Notes: generated from the letters alone by a model not told the origin. Shown: positions 1 through 12,700, counted from the stretch's first letter. The stretch: DNA of 44,855 nt from Helochares maculicollis (GCA_033557835.1 JAWQRO010000278.1:1-44855), one strand, 5' to 3'. Made by a program: numbers and translations.

Positions 1-23
1 AGTCATATATACAAAAATACAAC

Positions 24-26
<3 letters not shown>

Positions 27-82
<56 letters not shown>
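27..82. repeat. (AT)n microsatellite
   Basis: An uninterrupted run of about 28 AT dinucleotides at the left end of the window. Confidence 0.97.
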
Positions 83-84
<2 letters not shown>

Positions 85-237
85 CAACATATGGCCTTTA
101 TAATATATTTACTTAGTAGTGTTTATGTGTGGTCCTTAATGATAAAACCTTTGATCGTTAGGTTCCATAGACACATTCACACATAAACATACATATAAAA
201 TAATTAATCAATTTGGTAGATAATCGTTATAAAAGAT

Positions 238-462
238 TTGAGCAGTACTGGTTTTGTAAACCTCAAAATATTAAGTCAGCTAACTATTTCGTTGAAACTT
301 GAGAAATTTAAAATATTTATTAACCAATCAGCTACAAATAATGTGCTTGTTCCTACTTTTATCATAGTTACATCCCATTCAGGGTTTCCTCATGAACCAT
401 TAATAATATCTGACCAAGGCAGGGTCTGTCAACTTGATAATTCTAATATCTCGACTACTTAA
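238..462 (+). pseudogene. Possible Gypsy-type retrotransposon integrase fragment
   Basis: A 74-codon open stretch ends in SGFPHEPLIISDQGRVCQL. This resembles the integrase-core pattern FG-x-P-x-x-(L/I)I-(S/T)D-(Q/R)G-x-x-F of Ty3/Gypsy and related integrases, which contains a catalytic Asp. The frame has no ATG at its start and stops soon after, and I see no reverse transcriptase, LTR or further integrase blocks nearby. It is at best a scrap of a dead element and may be chance similarity. Confidence 0.25.
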
Positions 463-3400
463 AACAATTGTAGATGTATTTTGTTGCATCCGGCAAAATT
501 TAACTAAGAAATAAACTCCGTTTGTTGGAGTTAGAGAAATTTTGGTATGCCTACATTAATTAGGCTTAATCTTCCTCTTTTTTTAATACTGAAATCTCTA
601 AATCGTTTGCAGACTTCATTTATGTACTAATCATGATTTTAAATTTTCCCAATCATGTTATCCTTAACTAGGTATTCCCATAAATATGTTCTAGGTCAAT
701 GTTACATCTACACATAAGTATACTACGGACAAGTTAATAGTTTAGTATTAACAGTTATAGATGTTTTATCTCTACAAGTTTTTACGTTTGCGAAAATTTG
801 CAACAAAACCAGATGTTTCAAGAGCAATAATCTTCAATAATTTCACAGACGGAAGTTGTTACATTCATTAAATTTACATGTAAACGATGCACTGCGATTA
901 CACGCGGAGAGAAGCAATCGTTTCATATAAGCATATGATTTGAACGTCTTATAAGTGGCACAACGACGACATAAACCTTTTAAAGAATCGTGAGATTATA
1001 ATTAGGAAAAATACGCTTTTATGTGACCCGCTAATAACGCAATGAAAAAAGCTGTTAAAAATGCAAAACAATCACTTTCTTAGGCGTGTAATAAGTGATC
1101 TCTCTGACATACTTCAATCGTTGGTAGAAGCAAAAAGAGTTTAGCCTTCATTTTACTGATATGAACCCTTCAGTCTTACGTTATGTAATTTTGCACTTAA
1201 AAGACGATTATAGTAACAAATATGATTTTCGTTGTATTGTTATTATCTTGCAATAATATGTTAAACGCAAATAAATAGCAATTTTAAATAAAAAGTAGAG
1301 TAAAGATTTTTTCCTAAAATGGGAACATAGAATCAATACTCGAATAGTCATTTCAAATTGAAGAGAATTGTTTGTAACAAATAGAATCAAAAATCAAATT
1401 TTAAGCCGCAAACTGAGCTCAGTATAGTGTATAAAATTATTTAAAAATTAATATTGATTTAAAAAAATTGTCACAAATGTATGAGGCAATACTTGTAACA
1501 AAGTCTACTTTTTACATTTTTTTTAAACTGTAAATTCAAATACTCGTGTGACAAGATTTAAAATAATTGACGAAACTAAATGCCGAAAATTTGCCGATTG
1601 TTTTGATGTAAAATATTTCGCAATGTAAGTTTTATCAGTGAGCAAGTCCTATAAAAGTTCTACATTTTCTTCTCAATATTAAAAACAAACATTTTTGTAA
1701 CTAAAAACCAATTCTTACACAAATAAACCTATATAAATTTCCATAATTTACCATAAGTGATGCACCGTCTCGCACGGCCTACATATTTTTCATTGCATAT
1801 CATTTCGTAGGATGTAAATATTAGTCACTGCTGCAAAAGTAGATAGCTAAAGACAAAGAGTGACATAAATTAGCATGTGTTTAGAAAGGGAGTATGTCCA
1901 AATATTCCGTAAGAATGTAGGATTTCCTAGCATAATGGTAGACATAGACTGTTGGTGTGGCTTCGCGTAACAAATCCTTGTCAACCTTGATCAAGACGAC
2001 ACTTATGCAGATATTTTACTCGATACAGCTTTAAAGGAAATAGAGAGAAAGGTAAAAATTAATTTATTTAATTAGGAGAACTACAAAAATATAAAAAGTC
2101 GAGAGCAGTATACGTCGATCTGCCGATCGTCCCACTGACTTACATTCAGTTTGTACATAAATGTCCAAGGCAAGTGCAAGGATAGACAAAGTTGAAAGTT
2201 ATTTTCATGTCGGTTGGTGAGAATCTTCTTACAAACTACGTTGATAATTTTATTAAATTTACCTACAGCGATTTCATTTGAAGTAGCATGTTAGCCTTCT
2301 CTAATGATCATGTGAACCAATAAAGTTCAGGTTCTGAGCAATATTGAATTGTATAAGGAATTTTAAACTGTTGAGTAATATATATCGGTGCATGTAGTTA
2401 TTTGCAATGTTACCCAATACATCTAAACTAGCGGATACACCTAACTTTATGCAACATTAGTTACAATTATTATATTTTATGCCGGTATAAATAGCAAAGC
2501 TTAATCATTATAAATCACATTACAAGTTTCGTTTCAATGCCAAACCTTCAGTAGATTAGAATCAAAATTTACAAGCATATATCGCACTACGTGCACATAT
2601 TTACTAAATTAACATAAACATACTTCGTGCCATATTCTTGATCTATTTTTAAAATAATAGTATTTAAACGCAGCCACAACAATAATATTCAAATATTTTA
2701 GTTCAAGGGCGTAAGTATGATATTTAGGTTATATGAAATTCTAAATGTGGAAGTAAATAAATAAATAATTTGAGTAATGAAACAATTGTGTCAATGTTCG
2801 ACGGTTCTACTACCTTACTTTCAAGCAATTAGCGACTTTAAAGGAAAATGAAACTGCTGTGTGCTTAACCTACAATAGGTATTCACTGTTGGTTTTTAAT
2901 TTACTGACTTCAAGCGTAGAATCTGTGCATTAATTATTCACTTTAAACACTTTTACATTAAGTTTTTTGAATTCATGGTGCTATAGTTACACTTTTACAT
3001 TTTAAAGGTAATTTGTGAGATATATAAACCATCTCTTGCAGTGCATTTTTACTCATCCAATTTAAAAATTGTTTTGACTATGTATGATCTATTGCCAAAT
3101 AAATAACTTTATCCTAAAATTTTACTAGTAAATAGTAGCTGAAAGTGTACATAAACGTAGGGAACAGATATCAGAACACAAGCATAGATATGTCCTTTTT
3201 TATTATGCATACACTCCACTAATGTTTAACATATTTAGCATAGCTATATACTCATGTTGAAATAACATACGCTTTTCTTTGACCTTATACAAACTTTGCT
3301 TTCATTTGTTGTAGCGGAATATTTAATGCAGAAACCATTAACCATAGTGTAATTCTACAAATGGTGTATTTATTCTAAATTTTATTTTGTATACCCACCT

Positions 3401-5235
3401 CTAATGACGCAAGGCTAGCTTAACAAAATTTTCAATAGAATGACAGGCTCAGTATTTTATAATATTATGTTTGCATTCAAAACTTCATTTCGCCACCGCA
3501 ATAAAACTACATTTAATCAAGTAAGTTGCCTGCAACATATAGGCCAATAAAGTGATGAAGCAAGTTTTTATGCGTGAGAAATGCAAAAACTATAATAATT
3601 AGCGATCATTTCAAATTCAAGTGAATCACTTAGAAGCATACACCAATGAGTGAGTTAATAAACTAGTATGAAGCGAAGAATAAAACGTTGGCGTAGATGC
3701 ATAAAACCTACTAACCTAACGTGAATTGTTTGTTATTCGCTACACACAAAAAATAGTAACTAAGAGAATGTACAATGGAGTAAAAAGAGAGACCTTCCAA
3801 GTTTATGCAGTGACTACAATAAGTAGTGCATTTTGGTGTACGCGATAACTTGAATAATTTATTATGAACAATTATAATTCAAATAATTACACGCACCTCC
3901 TCGCATATAACATACTATAATTTTATGTAAACTGTTTGAAATTAATTACTATATTTATTGCTTTATAGAGTATCGTTGATAGTGAATAATGTATACATCA
4001 TGAATGATATATGAAGATATTGCGCTATGTCTGTATAATCAAGAAGACATTATTTTGAAATGCATAAAAATTATAGTGAAGGGAACTATTTTATTGTCAA
4101 TAGACACCGATACTGTTTTAATACGCAGCTGTTAAATCATTTAATTGCAGCTTTCATCTCGTCAGACGATTAGCGGAAGAAGGACTCATCAAAATGTAAA
4201 ATGAAGCTTGTTTAGTGAATTTAAGAGTCAATTTAGTAAACGACCGTATTTATTAGAGCAAGCAAGAGATAAAGAGATGCTGCTTTAAAGAATAAGTGGG
4301 TGGGATCAAAACATTCGTTATAAGATGATTGATATGTTGGAAGTCTTACTCGGACTAACCATTGCTGTTTAGATCAGGTTTAGTTTAGAGCAAACAGATC
4401 AAAGATCGCAACCCAGATGCTTTGCGGCATATAGAGAAGGTACCTTCTATAGTGAAAATAGGAAGAACTTTTTATACAAAAGAATGTATAGCACCAGATA
4501 TCTTATGTCTCTATTGTATGTAAACGTATTAATCAGATAGCAGTTAGTCTCACAGATGGAGACATTTCTATCGTCGTTATCTAAAACACATCATCTCTAC
4601 TAGTGAAAGTTGTACGTAAAAAAGGAATGATACGTAATAATTTATAAATGTGGTTTGAGATTTGTAGATTTCAAAGAAAAGCTTTGGAATTTTAAATGTT
4701 TCGGGCTAATTATAGCTGAAGCTATCTTAAATGCCCACCAAGCCAGACCGCAGATAGTTCTGAGAAGTAGAGTTATGGGAGCAATTAGCGCTTCCCAAAA
4801 AAGCAAAAGAAACAATTACATATCTGGCTGACCAACAAAATAAACAGACACCAATAGAATTATTTCAATTTGCACTCCAAAAGTTTCAAACTCATGTAAA
4901 TACCTCTGATTGACAATTTACCACTGATAAAGATTGTAATTATGATTCTACTGAAGAATCGGTTATTACAAATTACAGAAACGTAATACCGATTGCAAAT
5001 CATCAAATGTGACTTTAATGACCTGCCGAATTTGCTGAACAGCTAAGACTTTTATTCGTCTCCTAATAAGAAGAGCTTAAATTACAAATTTCCTTCTTCA
5101 TTATTATATCTGATGAGTCTACGTGTACTTGACGATGACTTTCATAATTAAACTGCGAAGCAGATAAATAGTGAACTTGGCCTCAAAGCATTCTTTCTAT
5201 GGTAATGCTACTAACGCCTACCCAAAATACCTCGA
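463..5235. other. AT-rich intergenic DNA, no gene recognised
   Basis: About 4.8 kb with frequent stops in all frames. I found no recognisable protein domain, RNA gene or long repeat. It may contain 5' non-coding sequence or introns of the PDZ gene, whose upstream exons were not located. Confidence 0.5.
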
Positions 5236-5553
5236 TTGTATAATAGGTTTATACCATCAGTTCAAAGGTGTGTAGACACGTGTAGGATGGCCCCAGCTAA
5301 TAAATTTAAACACTCGAGATTCCTTCCCAGAGGTTCCTTGCAGAGATCGCCACACATCACGACCGTATTCGCAGGTGAATATTTGTTTAATGGAAGAAGA
5401 AGCGACGCCTCTTCGATAAATTTGTTTATTATTAGATGGAAATTTCTGCTTCGCAAGACAATACAACCAAGACATAGTTATCTTCTAATTTTTTATGAAG
5501 GTATACCGTCGCATTTTAACAAGAGATATTTTGTTGAGAAGTCGTTTTTTTAA
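5236..5553. other. Block with overlapping open frames on both strands, probably an old transposon piece
   Basis: A plus frame of 105 codons overlaps minus frames of 72 and 64 codons. Base composition is visibly less AT-rich than the surroundings. The minus frames contain VWRSLQGTSGKESRVFKF and CGDLCKEPLGRN, faintly reminiscent of the region after the second catalytic block of Tc1-like transposases. I could not align it convincingly and no terminal repeats are visible. Confidence 0.2.
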
Positions 5554-7070
5554 ATGCTTCGATTTTATAAGTAGGAATATGTTAGTACATACGTATTGTA
5601 CATTAGACGGAAGGCTTTGTCAACTAAATGTTCAATTTGATCATATATACACAATTTTATGCAGGTACAGATTTATGTAATAAATTCTAGTAGTAGAAGT
5701 AATAAAGCTAGTAACTATACAAGTTTATATCTTATTTAGGCTGTTGTGTTTTTTCTTGATTTTATGGTAATGAAGTTGCCTTATAAGTTGTTGTTTGGGC
5801 AAAATATTAACTGGGAAATGTTAATAGCTAACTTGATACAATGGTTACTTTTTTCGATGAACAACTTAATTTTTCCTTGCGTGGTCGTACAATGCATTAC
5901 AATTTACTATACACTGTTTTGTTAACGACACGCCTCGTTGGTACTACTTACATATTTTTCTGACGCTATAGGAAACGATTGAGTAAATGCTTGTTCGTTT
6001 AATTCATCTGGCATAGTTCATGATCTGTTCAAGTAAAGTAGTCATAGTCAGACTTAACTGAAATCGACTGACTCTAAAAAAATATTCTAGAATATTAGCG
6101 TACACGAAGGTACACCAGCAGAATTTTGGAGAAATAGTCTTTACATTTAAACACTCATACAAGTCCACGCGTAGAGATAATTATAAACATGTTCAATTGG
6201 ATTCATGGACCGTCAATTAACTGATGCAAGTCGCTAAAAATTTTCAGGTTGATAGTTTTCATCTTCTCGTTCTTATATAACTACTGATATGCAGCCATTG
6301 AAACATGCAATATTTCGTTTGAATCATAATAGCAATATATTTTCAAAACAAATCGCTCGCGAAACGAATTAAAATGAAAATTGCTGCAACATTACAGCAA
6401 AGTGGAAGCACACGCTAACAATTGCTGCTTGTCATAAATATATTTTGCAGTTCATCATGTCTTCTTTTATTTAGCTTGTTGTTCATTATATGCGCTGCCA
6501 TGCAAGCAGAATATTAACATCGTCCATGTTCCATTTGTTATATAAGCAAGTAGTCTTTACTAAGCTAACTGGGAATCTGGTGCATACTGATAATTGTTTA
6601 TTAAGATTACATCAGGAACATATTGTTTAGTCGTTAGGAATGGCCTGATGACTTAATTTATACTTGTCAAGTGCATAAAATCATATATATATATATGGGT
6701 ATAACTCTAAAAAGATTGCAAAATGATTGACGACTATGAATTTCAATGATATAGCAAGGCACGAAACAAAAGAAAACATACTAAAGAAGGCATAGACAAT
6801 ATAATGGTAGTTGTGATATTTATTCATACATCATAAATTACTTTTTGTTTTAGTATAAAAGCAATTAGCAGCCATGCAGCTAGACACGTATCTTCAAGTA
6901 AATTCCGTATAAATTAAGTAAAAATTGTTGATAAAAATCTGAAGTGTATAGTATAACTTAATCAACATTCTTGTATTCTTAATTATTAAACACTACTTCA
7001 AGGATGAACTATCCTGTTTGATAAATCTGAAGTGCATTTATAATCTCATTTACAAACGCGCCTCGCTTTT
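5554..7070. other. AT-rich intergenic DNA, no gene recognised
   Basis: No domain or structured repeat is recognised, apart from a short AT run near 6683. Confidence 0.5.
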
Positions 7071-7545
7071 TTACATGTCGATAGTTAATATTTTTTACTC
7101 TATTATGAATATACTTTCGGGGTATATTTTCAGAACCAATATAATGGTTTTCCTATTTATATATAATGAAACGAATGATTGTTACCTTACAATATTGCAT
7201 GTAGTGTAAATGAAAGTGATTGTAGTAAGACTTAGCTTGCGGCTTAGTCAGAAATAAAAAAATGTGCATCGTATTACAGTTGTAAACTGCATTGATGCTT
7301 AGTATCCACTCCTTTCCGAATTATGGTATACAATTCTAAAATGGTTTTGTTTATTGAAATTGAATGGTGTTTATGTACTATAACTATTTCGTGTTAACGA
7401 CCAACAATTCGTTCTTTATAATTGTATAAGTAGATTTGACAATTTAAAGAGATTAAAGAGTAAAACTAAAAATTAAACTTGTAATCTGCGAAATGTAATC
7501 TTACTGCAAAGTGACATTGATATCAAATTGAGCCAAATTTGATAT
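7071..7545 (+). repeat. Direct repeat, copy 1 of a 475-bp duplication
   Basis: It begins TTACATGTCGATAG and ends AGCCAAATTTGATAT. It matches 7856-8330 base for base without an indel (constant offset 785), with about nine substitutions by eye, so roughly 98 percent identity. Inner ends TG...TA/CA (7075-7544) are LTR-like, but no primer-binding site or polyprotein is visible. The copies are far younger than the decayed transposons around them. Confidence 0.95.
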
Positions 7546-7855
7546 TACGTTTCCTAAATTTGACCAAAAAGCAAAAGAAGGATATGATAAAGGTGCTCTT
7601 TGTGCTAATATTTCAGCTAAAAAAAAGGAACATGTGGTTTAAAACGCAAACATTTCCCGAAGAAGTTTAAAGGAGGTAAACAGTTAAAGCTTCAACATTG
7701 AAACTAATGTTATCAAAACAAACTAGCTCGATTAGCTGTTTGTTTATCGAAGGTGATCTCTTGATGACACGCTTAATAACATATATACATATACAAGTAC
7801 TGCTTCTTCTGGTTGGTCTAGCAATTTAAGTTTTTGGTACTCTAAAAAGGCATTG
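7546..7855. other. 310-bp spacer between the two direct repeats
   Basis: It contains a short open stretch reading KFDQKAKEGYDKGALC and a second reading SSGWSSNLSFWYSKKALLH. The first faintly recalls Copia-type polyprotein sequence but is too short to assign. If the repeats were LTRs, this would be a grossly deleted interior. Confidence 0.3.
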
Positions 7856-8330
7856 TTACATGTCGATAGTTAATATTTTTTACCCTATTATGAATATACT
7901 TTCGGGGTATATTTTCAGAACCAATATAATGGTTTTCCTATTGATATATAATGAAACGAATGATTGTTACCTTACAATATTGCATGTAGTGTAAACGAAA
8001 GTGATTGCAGTAAGACTTAGCTTGCGGCTTAGTCAGAAATAAAAAAATGTGCATCGTATTACAGTTGTAAACTGCATTGATGCTTAGTATCCACTCCATT
8101 CCGAATTATGGTATACAATTCTAAAATGGTTTTGTTTATTGAAATTGAATGGTGTTTATGTACTATAACTATTCCGTGTTAACAACCAACAATTCGTTCT
8201 TTGTAATTGTATAAGTAGATTTGACAATTTAAAGAGATTAAAGAGTAAAACTAAAAATTAAACTTGTAATCTGCGAAATGTAATCTTACTGCAAAGTGAC
8301 ATTGATATCAAATTGAGCCAAATTTGACAT
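7856..8330 (+). repeat. Direct repeat, copy 2 of a 475-bp duplication
   Basis: Second copy of 7071-7545, ending AGCCAAATTTGACAT. Its right edge abuts, at about 8331, the point where the minus-strand mariner transposase similarity stops. The duplication breakpoint and the mariner truncation therefore coincide. Confidence 0.95.
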
Positions 8331-8965
8331 AGGCTGTGTGTGAACTTATTGTGTCTTGGTGAAGAATGATTTGTCGTTATGGGTAAATTTTTAAAAGTTG
8401 AGAGATTACGGGCGGCAAATAAATGGATGTATATCAATTGCTTTTAACAGTTTTTCGATCTTGTAGAGACATTGCTGCTATATGACCTGTTTTTGCGACG
8501 AATGTCGCGACCATCTTTTTAGACAAACTTCGATAATGGCAGACTTTTGTCAGATTTTCTTCCACTTAGAACGCCCAAACAGACAACAAGAGTTTATATT
8601 TTAGTTCACATGAAAAAATCAATGACTTATTACCATTGACGATACTGTCTACTTATTTACCCTAGCCTACCTTTGTTTTGTTCGTCCGTCAAAAGATGGG
8701 ATATCCAACGGGAGACTAATTTTTTTACACACGACTCTTCATGCAAGATTTTTTGGAATGTTGTCTTGGAAATTCTCAATATCAAGATATCTTTATGATG
8801 AGGTAGCACACAGCATTAATGTTTTCCAGGGAGACTGCGGTTTTGGTAGATGGGTCCTTAGATCGTTGTTCAGATTCATTTTGTGCTTCATCGCTAAAAA
8901 CCAAAACCAACATGGTGAGGATTTCTTGTTGAGATCATTTTCTCTCAAATTTGTAAATTGTCAAT
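8331..8965 (-). pseudogene. Mariner-family transposase remnant
   Basis: Read on the minus strand through several frameshifts and stops. Recognisable blocks in order: QEILTMLVLVFSDEAQNESE (N-terminal mariner helix-turn-helix region), KTAVSLENINAVCYLI, ISKTTFQKILHEESC then VKKLVSRWISHLLTDEQ (the VP-x-LT-x-x-Q region), KMVATFVAKTGHIAAM and SLQDRKTVKSN, and IILHQDTISSHTA (second catalytic Asp block). The block order matches mariner-type (DD34D) transposases. The third catalytic Asp (YSPDLAP) is missing because the similarity ends at the edge of the direct repeat. The element is non-functional. Confidence 0.8.
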
Positions 8966-9239
8966 TTGATGCTATATTCCTTACATCTTGAAAATTATAA
9001 TAATTCGATATAGCTAAATAACTATAAGTATCGCAATGAAACGTTGAATATCATATGTGGAGTTATTCCTTTAATGTTGACATGTTATTATTAGTGCCGT
9101 CTTTGCCCTTGTACCAAAAACATTAATTGTCTCTCGTAGACAAAAAAATTAATTTGTACGACGCAAATAAAACGTACTCATTATGTCCTGCTTGATGAAC
9201 AGGGGCTTAAAGATCTTATAAAAATACCTATTTACTACT

Positions 9240-9560
9240 TAAGTTAGGTTTATGGTTGCAGTAGACAGGCCAATGTATGATTTTGTTAAAAAGCAGTATT
9301 TTGACGAAAGGACTATGACCGTTTGTTTATTAAGAACCTGCCAAACGAAACAGTAAATCAGAGAAAAAGAAACATTAGCAATCAAGCAAAACCTATGTAT
9401 ATTGAATAAGACAATGCCAAACCACATTCTTTTGATAATGATGAAATTCTGCCTATTGAAGGAATAAAAAAGACATGGAATATTTACAAACAAATTCACC
9501 AAATAGTCCGGATTTAAATGTTTTAGATCTCCTATTTTTAAATGTAATTAAATAACATTT
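9240..9560 (+). pseudogene. Mariner-like transposase remnant with the NSPDLNVLDL signature
   Basis: Read on plus through frameshifts: MVAVDRPMYDFVKKQYFDER (compare AVARPRYD in the family), then REKETL, DNAKPHSFDNDE (second catalytic Asp), and NSPDLNVLDLLFLNVIK (third catalytic Asp). The DNA-PH to NSPDLNVLDLGFF arrangement is the hallmark I know from plant- and oomycete-type mariners (Soymar-like, DD39D) and some animal relatives. It is distinct from the animal mariner on the opposite strand next to it. The N-terminus is not found and several stops are present. It is a dead copy. Confidence 0.7.
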
Positions 9561-11930
9561 TTTAATTCTCCAAAAATGTATGGTCTCAATTATAATAAAT
9601 ATACAAATTTGAATGAAAAAATCTTCGCCGTAAATTATGCTTAAATATGAAGATGTGTAATTACGAGGCTGCAGCCATAGTTACTTAGTTTAAATTTTTA
9701 TTTTTAACATAAAAGTTTGTGTAGTAAACGTAAAAATGTAAATGTTTGCCATAGTTTGGGACAGAGAGAGTATTATTTTTTCTAATAAATGCCTAAAATT
9801 TGAGAATGCTGATATCGTCTTCAGTACACTAACAAGCCGACATTTATATGAATTAAATATGCACCGAGTATTTTATCTTTTTAACTAGCGAACGCTTATT
9901 TGGAATTGGGTATTAAATATACCCATTGGCAAAATATTAGCACTGGCTCAAATAATTTACCTTTCTGGTACTTCATTTAGAGCATATTTGTTATTGTTGG
10001 TAGGTTCTTGTATAAGTCTGATAAAGTAATTGTAGCTACTTACAACGAACTTTTATTTTTAAATTAATAAATCTCGTTTGAGTGAAAATTACTCACAAAA
10101 AACTGGCTTCTATCTATGAGAAGACAACTACTGCATTTTCTCACCACATAATTTGTAAATGTTCATGCATTTAATTGTATGCATAAGTGTGATTCCACGC
10201 TTCTTTTATTCAACCTTAATACTCTCAAGGATTGAATTAAAAACAAAGAAATCCTGTGTTCAACGTTTGACTTCCGTAAAACTATTGCCTCCATTAACAT
10301 TGCTTTGAAAAATTTTTAAACAAATATCACAAATTAAGAGATAAGGTAAAACTATCTTGTGTAGACAAACACTACAATGCTGCTATTTGCATTACGTTTT
10401 TTCTCTCATTTTAAGAATATTACATTTGAAATGGAATTCAATTACGAATTAAATAAACTTAGGTATACAGTTCTCAAAAACTATAAAATTCAAAGCTCTA
10501 ACTTCCTTCATTTGCGGCAATAAATCAAAGGTACACCTTACACGTTTAAAAGATAACAATACTTTTTTTATATTTAAATGATCTAACGAATCTTTGCCGC
10601 AATACCATGGATTAGAATATAATGTTCAATTCGGTGTTTGTAGCTTGTTGCAGCATTGAAAGCGTTGCCAGTACTCTAGACGCCTTTCACGGTTTGTTAA
10701 TAGTCCCATCACGCCATTAGACAATATGAATAATGCCTTAAATGCATCGTTGCTTCCTTATATCCACATCCAATGCTTAGGCGCTGGAATGGCTTGGTCT
10801 AAAGAAGGTAACAAGTGCCACAATATACAAATAGAATCGGTGTATAAAATCTCTAATACCAGCACGTAGAAAGTTACCGAACCTTTTCTCATTCATATGC
10901 TCATCAGCAGTGGCATAGGTCATCTACAAAATTTTCTTGGTTATTAGTCATAACCTCAAAAGTTCAAGTTCAACGGTGCTGAGCGAAGCAATAAAGGTTG
11001 TCAAGTAAGTTGCTGTGGTTTTACCAATGCTCTCATGTGCTTGCAAATGAAGATTCTCTTATTTTCGTGATACTTCCGTTAATTCTGTCCCCAATAAAAA
11101 GACACTTTAGCTTTGTTGCATAAGAATTGTTTTGAAATACGATAATTTCAACTTATATAACACACCTAATTTGTAAAATTTATGAACCGTTTAGCTTTTC
11201 AAACTACTAATTGGATATGTTTAGTCTGGAATTAAGTCAAAATTAATTTTTATAATTATACACCGACCACAGTGTAGATTAAATTTAGTTATTTTTATTC
11301 AGCGATCACTAATTAAATCTAATAAATCACTTTACCACTTTGCGTCGTATTCAAATTAACGCGTTTTGAAGTAAATATTAATTTTAAATATGTCGTTAAA
11401 TTTTATTTTTGTCATTTTCATTTTCGTATTTCTTAATCGGAAATGATTTTAAACAATTTCAACATATGTAATCATTAACAAAATTTTATTACTTAAAAAA
11501 CTATTATTGTAGCCTCGTCGCTGTGGTATTCGCTAGTAACAAAAGAACACAATCTTTAGTTTAGGAGATTCTAATGTATGCCTGAGGATGATTTCCTGTG
11601 CACAATAAGCAATTAATTATTTTGATATTTTCATTGTAAAGAGCACACAGCTTTTAGTAGTTTAACGGATGTAGGTACAGAAATGTGGGAAACACATCAT
11701 ATTACATATAAAATTAAACATTTGCGCTAGCTTTAGTATGGAATTATGGAGATGGAACTGCAAATGTAGTTTTTAATTTTCGCCCATTTCCGGCCTTCAC
11801 AAGTATGTCACCACTTAATTATAGACGTTTGCCCTTTTAGAATATGTAAATATTGGTCTTGTGTTTTGAAATGGATTTTAAAATAAATTTATGCTTTCAA
11901 ACTTTTATCGTTTGGTAAATATATAGTTTA
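9561..11930. other. AT-rich intergenic DNA, no gene recognised
   Basis: No protein domain recognised. The stretch about 10590-11000 is somewhat less AT-rich and could be an old mobile-element relic, but I could not identify it on either strand. Confidence 0.45.
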
Positions 11931-11998
11931 TATAGAGTTTTTATTATAGTTTTTATTATATTTAGTTTATTTTACTATGACTACCGCGATCACTGTCT

Positions 11999-12154
11999 AT
12001 GGGGGAAATAATTCAGTTTCTTGAAAGTGGATCCGGAGCGATTGAATGGTTCATTGAAAAACTAACAAAAAAATCTCGGCACCTTCACTGCGGAGTGAAA
12101 ATGCATCAAGTGTATAAGCAAAAAGAGGAACAAGTCTTTAATAATCGCAGTTGA
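11999..12154 (+). CDS. Hypothetical 51-codon open frame (possible first exon)
   Basis: An ATG-initiated frame begins MGEIIQFLESGSGAIEWFIE, continues with KLTKKSRHLHCGVKMHQ and stops at 12152-12154. Its composition is balanced and protein-like, unlike the low-complexity translations of nearby DNA. It lies at the left of a GC-richer block (about 11990-12660). Candidate donors at GGA|GTGAAA and CAA|GTGTAT would end in phase 0, which does not fit the PDZ-gene exon at 18163 (it needs phase 1). I do not recognise the sequence. It may be an exon of an unseen transcript or chance. Confidence 0.2.
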   Translation: MGEIIQFLESGSGAIEWFIEKLTKKSRHLHCGVKMHQVYKQKEEQVFNNRS

Positions 12155-12700
12155 ATACATCTTAAGTTTATGTGTATTGCTGATCAGGATTCAATAAACG
12201 TGGAACGCGCTGCGTCCGAGACAATTACAGACATACGTGGGCGTGTGCGTACCTAGCTAGGAGGCTGTGGAATTACAAAAAACGTATGTCTGTGCTTATA
12301 GCCGGTCAGGTAAACTTGTATACATGGAATGTTAATTGCCTGAGGTGATAGCCAGCACGACTTCCAATGTGTATGTATCAACGGCAACATATACAAGAGA
12401 CAGGTTATCTTATTCAAAAGAAACGGATTTTATTCCGAGGAAATTAGGCCGATCGTTTTTTGCCTTATTCTCAGCTGGTAGAACTCGACTTATCAAGTAG
12501 GCGATGAAACTTTCTTCAGCGTATTTTGGATTAGTGTGAATGAAACTCTCGTGTTTTCTCTCCGAGCAACGATGTGGCGCTACGAAACCTGAAATTCGTG
12601 AACACTTGGAAGTATTGAAATTCAGGTCGGTTAATTTCAAGTCGCTTCTTTCAGGCAACATACAGCCGACGAAAACTTTATGCCGATATTGATTAAACTA
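12155..12700. other. GC-richer block, possible promoter or 5' exon region
   Basis: Visibly richer in C, G and CpG than the surrounding DNA. It includes an 83-codon minus-strand open frame at 12661-12410 (starting MLPERSDLKLTDLNFN) and a largely open plus frame over the same bases. No domain is recognised. The upstream position relative to the PDZ gene makes a promoter or untranslated first exon possible, but an old insertion fits equally well. Confidence 0.3.
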
